NCBI GenBank assembly: GCA_029252805.1
Contig: JAQXAR010000030.1
Location: forward strand, 1 to 38,730
From: Rickettsiales bacterium
GTDB lineage: Bacteria > Pseudomonadota > Alphaproteobacteria > Rickettsiales > JALZUV01
Direction: 5' to 3'
Length of the DNA: 38,730 bases
Part shown: positions 28,034 to 35,082 of the stretch, in pieces
How positions within the stretch are numbered: the first letter of the stretch is position 1
Layout of the letters: every line of letters begins with the position of its first letter
The notes under the pieces: model-generated
Databases searched by the model: none
Told to the model about the DNA's origin: nothing
Seen by the model: the letters and a program-made list of their open reading frames with translations, nothing else
Program-made: the position numbers and the translations under genes

Positions 28034-29188
28034 ATGAACCCTAGCTTATTAAACGCATACGAACCGAGCGATATTTCTGCACTGGAATATGCACCCCTAG
28101 GAGAAGGTTATGTCTTACACTCCCGTATATCCGGCGCGATACTCTTATCCAATGCCATAGGGTTAACCCTATACCAACACCTACAAGCAGGAAAAAACCG
28201 TCACGAGATTGCACAACAAATGGCCGGGGAACTCGAACTGTCCGAGCGAGAAGCTGATTCCCTCTATGTGGACATTACGCAAAGCTGGAAAACCGCCGGG
28301 CTGCTAGACACCCACAAGCCGCCCTTCCCTAATCCCGTCATCTATCAGCCTCTGCGGAAACCTTACGACACATTCACGCTAGGTTACGGCCAGCAATTCG
28401 TTACGATAAAATGCGCAGATCAGATGCTTACAAGCCACTTACTCGAAGCCCTGCAGCACTACCAATGCGAAGAACCGAACGAGACAGCCACAATCATCAG
28501 CATCAGCAGCATCGACGATGGGTTCGGAATTTTTGTTGATCAGCATCCCGTATGGGAGCAGTGCAACCGTGACATGGCGCGCAATTTAGTTCTGCGCGAA
28601 GTCGCAACTATCTTATGCGGCACAACCGAAACAGGAGCGCTACTACATGCAGGGTGCGTCGCAAATACTACGAAAAACTGCCTCATCATCACCCATAAAA
28701 GCGGCTATGGAAAATCCACTTTAACCGCAGGACTTGTCGCAGCGGGGCTTGATTATCTGGCAGATGACCTTCTGCCTTTACATAAAGAGGGACAGAGCGT
28801 GATATCCTTCCCCGCCCCCCTAGCATTAAAACAGGGAGCCTGGAATTTAGCCGAAGCGAAGTCTCTCGGATTTGAAGCCTCTGCGCCCGAAGAACTACCG
28901 CGAAAGGGCGTTATTTATCGCAATATTCCAAACTCTCTCCCGCTTGGCACACGCGCAAATGTTTCGGCCATTATTTTCCCCTATTTTGATAAAAATAACC
29001 AAAATAGCCTCACACGTCTTTCGCCTGAAACGGCGCTGCACAAGCTTATCGAAGCGGGAGGACGCACCAATCGCGAACACCCCTCCATCCGCCCGATGGC
29101 GCGGTTGCTCAATCACGCCCCCGCTTATGCCTTAAACTACTCCTCCTCAGGTTATTCGATTCAAACATGCTTGGAACTCCTAACGTGA
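28034..29188 (+). CDS. PqqD-like domain fused to HprK-like kinase
   Basis: A two-domain, 384-residue protein. Residues ~15-95 look like a PqqD/RRE-type winged helix that in other systems binds precursor-peptide leaders (EGYVLHSRISGAILLSNAIGLTLYQHL, then the helical DITQSWKTAGLL). Residues ~115-384 resemble HprK-related kinases: ALLHAGCV, the P-loop HKSGYGKSTLTAGL (K227, S228) and DYLADDLLPL with the catalytic-type Asp pair. The first Gly of a usual GxSGxGKS loop is His221 here. PqqD and HprK-related kinases occur together in HPr-rel-A-type and lasso-peptide loci; here they are one polypeptide. Overlap of 22 bp with the next gene implies coupling. No radical SAM enzyme, asparagine synthetase-like cyclase or peptidase is nearby. 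Biochemical role is inferred. Confidence 0.78.
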   Translation: MNPSLLNAYEPSDISALEYAPLGEGYVLHSRISGAILLSNAIGLTLYQHLQAGKNRHEIAQQMAGELELSEREADSLYVDITQSWKTAGLLDTHKPPFPNPVIYQPLRKPYDTFTLGYGQQFVTIKCADQMLTSHLLEALQHYQCEEPNETATIISISSIDDGFGIFVDQHPVWEQCNRDMARNLVLREVATILCGTTETGALLHAGCVANTTKNCLIITHKSGYGKSTLTAGLVAAGLDYLADDLLPLHKEGQSVISFPAPLALKQGAWNLAEAKSLGFEASAPEELPRKGVIYRNIPNSLPLGTRANVSAIIFPYFDKNNQNSLTRLSPETALHKLIEAGGRTNREHPSIRPMARLLNHAPAYALNYSSSGYSIQTCLELLT

Positions 29189-30300
29189 AACTTGAATTGC
29201 AGCCTTGCCGCTCCACCCCGCATCGCGCGATGATGGGGTTAATCTTAGCCGCACTGGGCGGAAAACTTCCCCCTACCCTCAAAGAAGAGCTAACCCAAAG
29301 CAATCCTGACACTTTAGCGCAAATCGCAAATAACCATCAGGTGCACACGATCGTCCAAAGCGCCTTTACCCTGCATCCGGAGTTAGAGAAGACTATCCCG
29401 CACGACCTTGTGCTTTATTTTTCTCTTCTCTATTCGGAGAATGCGAGGCGCAATAAGGAAGCTAAACAGGAATTAATTACCCTCGGAGAATTATTCCACC
29501 AAGAAGGAATTGACGCCGTAATCCTCAAAGGAGGCGCCGAAATTATAGCCCCTTATTATCAGGATCCAGCCCACCGCTTTATTAGTGATTTGGATATCCT
29601 CGTTCCCGAAAGCAGAGTCGATGATGCGGCAGAACTCTTATTCGCCCGTGGCGGAGTATCAAATACCGCCAATGATGCCACTTTTGAGGATCACCATCAT
29701 TTACCCGTGATTGAAGGATCAGTTCTTCCCTTCCGCATCGAACTTCATAAACGCATTGGGGATAAAATTGCAGATGAAATACTGCCTGCCCACACAATAT
29801 TAGAGCGCTCCTTACCCAGCGGCATAACGGGAATACGCCTCCCTTCGCCAGCAGATCGCTTTACCCATCATATCATCCACGGACAGATCGAATCTCAGCT
29901 TTATGCCCGCACGCTTTTAAACTTGAGGACCTGCGTCGACCACCACTATTTCCAACGCGCACTTGATGCAGAAACACTCACAAAAGCACGGCAGACATTC
30001 GATCAACATGGCCTGTTAGCTAGGGTCGATGGGCTTGATGCATTATCTCACTGGATATTTGGGAGCCAAAACGAGCAACTAAGCGCGCCATCGAATATAT
30101 GGGCAACCAAGGCTGTTCGTAATTTTGGACGCCCCAGCACTCAGAAACATTTCGACAGTTTCATGTGGTTAAAAACATATATTATCCGCTTCCTAATGGA
30201 GCCTAAAAGACGCCGCCACTATCTGCGCAAGCTCTTCAGCATCAGGGGCTGGGAACAGTTTATTGCCTTTCACAAAGATCGCCTTCAGCGGTTCATGTAA
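29167..30300 (+). CDS. nucleotidyltransferase family protein (NTP_transf_5 type)
   Basis: A 377-residue protein matching the uncharacterised nucleotidyltransferase family PF14907. The nucleotidyltransferase core has AVILKGGAEIIAPYY, then RFISDLDILVPESRVDDAAELL, where the DxD pair would bind metal. RIELHKRIGD and the helical C-terminal half follow (ADRFTHHIIHGQI, LLNLRTCVDHHYFQ). Members of this family are regularly encoded beside PqqD/HprK-like proteins in peptide-modification loci, as here; substrate unknown. The ATG at 29,167 lies 22 bp inside the preceding gene. A later start (for example M at 29,232) would remove the overlap, but the N-terminal residues look coding. Cytosolic. Confidence 0.8.
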   Translation: MLGTPNVKLELQPCRSTPHRAMMGLILAALGGKLPPTLKEELTQSNPDTLAQIANNHQVHTIVQSAFTLHPELEKTIPHDLVLYFSLLYSENARRNKEAKQELITLGELFHQEGIDAVILKGGAEIIAPYYQDPAHRFISDLDILVPESRVDDAAELLFARGGVSNTANDATFEDHHHLPVIEGSVLPFRIELHKRIGDKIADEILPAHTILERSLPSGITGIRLPSPADRFTHHIIHGQIESQLYARTLLNLRTCVDHHYFQRALDAETLTKARQTFDQHGLLARVDGLDALSHWIFGSQNEQLSAPSNIWATKAVRNFGRPSTQKHFDSFMWLKTYIIRFLMEPKRRRHYLRKLFSIRGWEQFIAFHKDRLQRFM

Positions 30301-30441
30301 AAGCCGCCAACTCTTGATTAACCCAAACAGATGCCGAGGATGTGAGTCTCTTCGGATATGATGGGTACATAAGAAGATACTGCTTAAAATAAGCTCCCTC
30401 CATTTCTTGAATTGCCTATAGCACTCCTCTACAACCACTGC

Positions 30442-31983
30442 ATGGATTCCCCGACATTACTTGCAAAATTAACAAAACTTTCTGGTTGGAAGCGTTGCGT
30501 ATTCTTGATGTTAATGGGCACTTGCGCGATGGCGAGCTTGGCACCGACATTTCTCACCTTTTTGCTGATTCCCGTTTTCAGCCTGCTATTTTATCTGCTT
30601 GATCACAGTAAAACATGGAAAGCAGCCTTCTTTACCCTCTGGTGGTTTGGGCTAGGGTATTTTCTATCTGGCACTTATTGGATCGCACTCTCTTTGCTCG
30701 TAGACTCGACACGATTTGCATGGATGATCCCTTTTGCCACGCTTGGCCTCTCAACCATTCTGGGAATTTATTACGGATTGGCGGGGCTAACGTATCATCT
30801 CATAACCCAGAGGATTCACGTTCCAGCAGTCACCGCCCGCATTATCCTTTTCGCTATCCTTTTGGCGCTCTCGGAGCTTGCACGCAGTTATACTTTTACC
30901 GGGTTTCCATGGAATGCAATTGGTTACAGTCTATCCGTAGATGAGATACTCCAGCAGCCCGCCTCGCTCGTCGGAATTTATGGATTGAACCTGCTGACAG
31001 TATTGTTTACGACCCTACCGATCCTCTTATTCTATAAACTAAAGCATGCTCGCTACGTTGTTGGAATCAGCACTATTTTGCTTTGCACACTCTGCATCTG
31101 GGGATATATGCGCGTTTCAAACACCCCCGAAATCACCCGAACCATCACCGCAAGAGTGGTTCAAGGCAATGTAGCAAAAGAACGCAAGTGGAATAAAGAG
31201 CTCGCTTTAAATGAATATTCACGCATGACCCAAGAGCCAAGCGACCACCCCATCGACTTAGTCGTTTGGCCAGAGTCGAGTTTTCCTTATGTCCTAGAAA
31301 AAGAGAGCGAGTGGATTGACACATTAGCAGTAATGCTACAGCCGCAGAGCACCCTCCTCCTAGGCACGGTACGCGGTGAAGGCACTCGCAAAGAAAACTA
31401 CAAACTATGGAACAGCTTAGCCGCCATTACGGCAAAAGGGGACGTACAATATTATGATAAGCACCACCTCGTTCCATTCGGCGAATATGTGCCCTTTAGA
31501 AATATCCTACCCATCAAGAAAGTCATCCCCGGAAAGCTAGATTTCACCCCCGGCTTGGAGAAAAAAACACTGACATTACCGGGTGATATTACAATTGGCC
31601 CTCTCATTTGCTATGAAGCCATTTTCAGTCGGCACGCCTTTTTCGACGAACAACCGGACCTCTTAATCAGCATTACCAACGATGGATGGTTTGCGAAAAG
31701 TGCTGGCCCTTACCAACATTTACACATGGCGCGCATGCGCGCGATTGAGCAAGGAGTACCGTTGATTCGCGCAGCCAATGGTGGCATTAGCGCGGTCTAT
31801 GATGAACGAGGCAGGCTCATTGATTCCATCGGCCTAAAACAGCAAAGCGCTAAAGATATTTCTATTGCACTGCCCGCCGATAAAGGAACCCTTTATAGCC
31901 GCTATGGGTTGAGAGCCTTTTTCGCACTTATAGCTCTGCTCTTTGGCATTGGGTTTATTTTTCGCCATGATACGGATCTTTAA
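30442..31983 (+). CDS. lnt: apolipoprotein N-acyltransferase
   Basis: Inner-membrane enzyme that adds the third acyl chain to lipoproteins. From the ATG at 30,442 it has 513 residues: several membrane helices (about 10-210) and a periplasmic nitrilase-fold domain. The catalytic triad is clear: E278 in VVWPESSFPY, K340 in YDKHHLVPFGEYVPFR and C390 in LICYEAIFS, close to the E. coli numbering (267/335/387). LISITNDGWFAKSAGPYQHL and RAANGGISAVYD are also family signatures. A TTG at 30,412 would add 10 residues but is not preferred. It follows the nucleotidyltransferase gene by 141 bp and is 1 bp from the next gene. A housekeeping gene within an otherwise accessory run. Confidence 0.95.
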   Translation: MDSPTLLAKLTKLSGWKRCVFLMLMGTCAMASLAPTFLTFLLIPVFSLLFYLLDHSKTWKAAFFTLWWFGLGYFLSGTYWIALSLLVDSTRFAWMIPFATLGLSTILGIYYGLAGLTYHLITQRIHVPAVTARIILFAILLALSELARSYTFTGFPWNAIGYSLSVDEILQQPASLVGIYGLNLLTVLFTTLPILLFYKLKHARYVVGISTILLCTLCIWGYMRVSNTPEITRTITARVVQGNVAKERKWNKELALNEYSRMTQEPSDHPIDLVVWPESSFPYVLEKESEWIDTLAVMLQPQSTLLLGTVRGEGTRKENYKLWNSLAAITAKGDVQYYDKHHLVPFGEYVPFRNILPIKKVIPGKLDFTPGLEKKTLTLPGDITIGPLICYEAIFSRHAFFDEQPDLLISITNDGWFAKSAGPYQHLHMARMRAIEQGVPLIRAANGGISAVYDERGRLIDSIGLKQQSAKDISIALPADKGTLYSRYGLRAFFALIALLFGIGFIFRHDTDL

Positions 31984-31984
31984 A

Positions 31985-34726
31985 ATGAGCGCGCTACACT
32001 GGGATAATTACCATGGAATAGGCGACCCCAGAATCCGAGTAGCGGTGCTACTTGCGATATTCTTAACCATCGGCATCGCCTTTCTAGGCATCAATAAAAC
32101 GCCCGAGCAGGTCGGATTTATCCTGCTAGTAGGCTGCGCGACGGACATGTTATTGCATCGAATTTTACGCCCCGGGCGTGGTATATTATTCCCAATGAGC
32201 GCGGTGATTACCTGCCTTGGGCTGTCGATTCTCACCAATTTCGCGCATACAATTTGGCTAGGTGCGATCCCTATTTTCTTCGCTATCGGCTCAAAGTACC
32301 TCATCACGGCGGAAGGCAAACATATTTTCAACCCGGGTCTATTCGGGTTAGTGGCGTGTTTATTATGGGCAGATGGATTAATCAGCCCCGCCTCCGCATC
32401 GCAATGGGGCGGGCAAGCAGTGATGGTATTTTTCTTTATCTTCACCGCACTTAGTATCTTTCTTTTCAATATTTCACGAGTCGCGCTGACGTGCAGTTTC
32501 TTGCTATTTTACGGATTACAGCTCTATTTAAGAAGCTATGTGCTGGATACGACGATCCCACCCTTGGCTTTAGTCGATGGCGTTTTGCGCAATCCAGCCT
32601 TCTATTTATTCACCTTCTTTATGCTGACAGATCCTAAAACCTCGCCCCATGGCTGGAAGGGGCAGATGGGCATGGCCCTCGCTGTGGTCTGCTTCGATTT
32701 CCTACTGCATATGGCGCAGTTTACCTTCACCTTATTCTATGCAGGCGCGCTCTATTTCGCATTACGATGGATGTGGTTACAACAAAAGCAGACGCTTGAA
32801 ACCATCCCCAAGCGTTTATTGGCACAAGGGAAACCGGCAGCGGTTATCTTCTGTTTGGCGATAGGCGCCTATACTCTCTACCAGACGCTAATTGTTTCGA
32901 ATATGCCAACGAACTCTCCCGCGACTTCCTTTACCTTCGACGAGATTCCGTTCAAACAAACCGGAATCTCCGCACATCCCGGAACCCTACTTTCATCGCA
33001 AGTGGATCCACGTATCCAGCATGTGGGAAAATGGTTCTTCTCCATGGGAGATGCTGTAGCCGTTAGCGATGTCAATCAAGATGGACTGCCGGATATCTTC
33101 CTCACCTTACCGCTCAAAGCCAATGAAGATCGCGCGCAACTCTATCTGAATCAGGGAGGTTTTCGCTTTACCAAACACCCGATTCCTGCCCTCAACACGT
33201 TGCGACAAAACCCCACTTCCGAAGGCGTTCCTATGGATGCGCTATGGTTTGACGAGGATAATGACGGCGATAAAGATCTACTACTCGTGCGCTATGGCGG
33301 CACTCCCATTCTACTACAAAACCAACTGGTCGAAACGGGTACGTTAGATTTCACCAATATTACACAGACCAGAGGGTTGAACCATTACCTCAACAGCGCT
33401 ACGGCTAATGTTTTGGATATCAACCGCGATGGACAACTCGACCTGATCATTGGCGGCACACTTTCAGCGCATCATCTCGACTATGATGAGGATGTACCGT
33501 TAAACCTCTTCGCCCTACCGAAAGCTGAGAATGCATCCGATAAACGCCCCATTAACATAATGCGGCGCAATCCATTTGATGCACGTAATGGCGGAGAAAA
33601 CCGAATATTCCTGCATAATGGCGAAGGTTTCAACATTCAAGATAATGCTGCATGGGGAATAGAAGATTCCCACCGCTGGACGCTCGATATCGGCACAGGC
33701 GACGTCAATAATGATGGCTGGATTGACCTCTATTTTGCCAATACCGCGGGGCCGGATAAGCTACTCATTAACATGCAGGGCAAGGCTTTTTCGGAAATCA
33801 GCGGGTGGAAGAAACATCAACTCGGAAAGGATACTTACCGCGGCATGAACGCCTCCTTCGCCGATTTTAATGCGGATGGGTTTGAGGATATTTACGTCTC
33901 GAACATGCATAAAAAAGAGGTGCCAGAAGGTTCAATGCTTTGGATCAACCAAGGCAGCCTGATGCCCGATGCCGCCAATTTTGTGGATCAAGCATTTGCC
34001 TCCAATATTTTCAATCACGGACGATTTGGCTGGGGCGCGGCGGTAGGTGATCTCAACCGTGACGGAACGCTGGATGTGCTGCAAATGAACGGCTGGCTTG
34101 ATAATGCTTATGATGAAAACCCAAAAGCGCAATGCGCCGATTACGTCTATAAAATGTTTCAAGTTGAGTTTACGCCGCCTAATACGCATGGTTACGCCGA
34201 TAACTGGCCGGATATGCGCGGCGAGTGCATTTATCCGAAAGAAGCCAAACGTGTCTGGCTCAATGATGGAAATGCGAATTTTATCGATGTAGCCGAAACA
34301 GTTGGCTGGGACACACTCGATAATAGCAAAGGCGTCGCGCTCGCCGATTTTGATAATGATGGAGATTTAGATGCAATCGTCACTCGCATGACACACGCCC
34401 CATCACTGTATAAAAACACCCAATCCGCCACGCCTTACTGGTTAGGGCTGCATCTCACCGGCAACGGGCAGAGCTGTAACCGAGATGCAATCGGCACGAA
34501 AGCGACCCTCTCCTACCGCGTCAATGGTCAACCAAAAACGCAGACGCGCTATGTCACTGGCTCGAACGGACTCTCTGCACAAAATGATCCGCGAAGGTTA
34601 TTCGGTTTTGGTACAGAGAAGCCAGAGGAGTTACGCCTGCGGATTCATTGGTGCGGCGAGGCAGCACCACAAGAGCTGCACCCTATTACGATGAATCGCT
34701 ATATGAATATTATTCACACAGATTAA
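31985..34726 (+). CDS. NqrB/RnfD-like membrane domain fused to CRTAC1-type FG-GAP/UnbV ectodomain
   Basis: A 913-residue fusion. The N-terminal ~315 residues are polytopic and resemble NqrB/RnfD: KHIFNPGLFGLVACLLW and NPAFYLFTFFMLTDPKTSP match the conserved 'FNP' and 'FFM.TDP' motifs. The C-terminal ~580 residues carry VCBS/FG-GAP repeats with Ca-binding DxNxDGxxD motifs (DVNQDGLPDIF, DINRDGQLDLI, DVNNDGWIDLY, DFNADGFEDIY, DLNRDGTLDVL, DFDNDGDLDAI). An ASPIC/UnbV module ends the protein (GTKATLSYRVNGQ, GSNGLSAQNDPRRLFGFG), as in CRTAC1 proteins. The ectodomain is expected in the periplasm or outside. No FMN-threonyl motif was identified and no other rnf/nqr subunits are nearby, so redox activity is doubtful. 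Start ATG 31,985 is 1 bp after the lnt stop. Confidence 0.82.
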   Translation: MSALHWDNYHGIGDPRIRVAVLLAIFLTIGIAFLGINKTPEQVGFILLVGCATDMLLHRILRPGRGILFPMSAVITCLGLSILTNFAHTIWLGAIPIFFAIGSKYLITAEGKHIFNPGLFGLVACLLWADGLISPASASQWGGQAVMVFFFIFTALSIFLFNISRVALTCSFLLFYGLQLYLRSYVLDTTIPPLALVDGVLRNPAFYLFTFFMLTDPKTSPHGWKGQMGMALAVVCFDFLLHMAQFTFTLFYAGALYFALRWMWLQQKQTLETIPKRLLAQGKPAAVIFCLAIGAYTLYQTLIVSNMPTNSPATSFTFDEIPFKQTGISAHPGTLLSSQVDPRIQHVGKWFFSMGDAVAVSDVNQDGLPDIFLTLPLKANEDRAQLYLNQGGFRFTKHPIPALNTLRQNPTSEGVPMDALWFDEDNDGDKDLLLVRYGGTPILLQNQLVETGTLDFTNITQTRGLNHYLNSATANVLDINRDGQLDLIIGGTLSAHHLDYDEDVPLNLFALPKAENASDKRPINIMRRNPFDARNGGENRIFLHNGEGFNIQDNAAWGIEDSHRWTLDIGTGDVNNDGWIDLYFANTAGPDKLLINMQGKAFSEISGWKKHQLGKDTYRGMNASFADFNADGFEDIYVSNMHKKEVPEGSMLWINQGSLMPDAANFVDQAFASNIFNHGRFGWGAAVGDLNRDGTLDVLQMNGWLDNAYDENPKAQCADYVYKMFQVEFTPPNTHGYADNWPDMRGECIYPKEAKRVWLNDGNANFIDVAETVGWDTLDNSKGVALADFDNDGDLDAIVTRMTHAPSLYKNTQSATPYWLGLHLTGNGQSCNRDAIGTKATLSYRVNGQPKTQTRYVTGSNGLSAQNDPRRLFGFGTEKPEELRLRIHWCGEAAPQELHPITMNRYMNIIHTD

Positions 34727-34741
34727 CTGCTCTTTTGCAAA

Positions 34742-34771
34742 TTGACTCACAACCGTGAAAACTGCTAAGAT
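34742..34771 (+). promoter_or_regulatory. putative promoter of the small peptide gene
   Basis: TTGACT (34,742-34,747) is separated by 18 bp from TAAGAT (34,766-34,771, 4 of 6 to consensus). It sits in the 83-bp gap before the 86-residue peptide gene. The ribosome-binding site AGGG (34,796-34,799) follows at 10 nt from the ATG. This suggests independent expression of the peptide relative to the upstream genes. Confidence 0.4.
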
Positions 34772-34809
34772 TGGGGTTTGAACAATCACATTTTTAGGGT
34801 TTCATCTGA

Positions 34810-35070
34810 ATGGCTGATACGAATGATAAAACGCTCCCATTAAGCAACGATGACGTTTCGACTGATGAAGACGCCACCCAATGCACGACAGATGAAACTG
34901 TCGAGGGTGACGACGACGAGATTGATCGCCGCGAGGCCATTCGTGCGTTAACGAAATATTCAGCAGCAGGCGGCGCAGCAGTGGTTGTATTATCATCCAA
35001 AGGCGCACTGAGTATGACTTTCCTTTCTGAAGAATGTTCTGTCCCAAGCCCCCCTCCTTTCTGCCCTTAA
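34810..35070 (+). CDS. small acidic protein with twin-Arg hydrophobic segment and Cys/Pro tail
   Basis: An 86-residue protein, not recognised by exact family. Residues 1-39 are very acidic (Asp/Glu/Thr-rich). RREAIRALTKYSAAGGAAVVVL (40-61) is a twin-arginine-plus-hydrophobic segment of the type found in many small proteins near PqqD/HprK-type loci. The C-terminal tail after GALSMT is FLSEECSVPSPPPFCP, with Cys76 and Cys85 flanking a Pro-rich stretch; a third Cys is at 25. A plausible reading is leader plus modified core of a peptide processed by the PqqD-kinase/nucleotidyltransferase pair upstream. A small Tat-exported or membrane-anchored protein is the alternative. An AGGG ribosome-binding site lies 10 nt upstream. 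It is followed 12 bp later by the spermidine-synthase-like gene. Confidence 0.6.
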   Translation: MADTNDKTLPLSNDDVSTDEDATQCTTDETVEGDDDEIDRREAIRALTKYSAAGGAAVVVLSSKGALSMTFLSEECSVPSPPPFCP

Positions 35071-35082
35071 TCTTATTCTCCT

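Noticed and set aside
30193-30438. 81-codon minus-strand frame at the nucleotidyltransferase/lnt junction
   Set aside because: Mostly antisense to the end of the nucleotidyltransferase gene, with no recognisable domain.
32008-32469. 153-codon minus-strand frame inside the NqrB-like domain
   Set aside because: Shadow of a strongly supported membrane-protein coding region; no motifs of its own.
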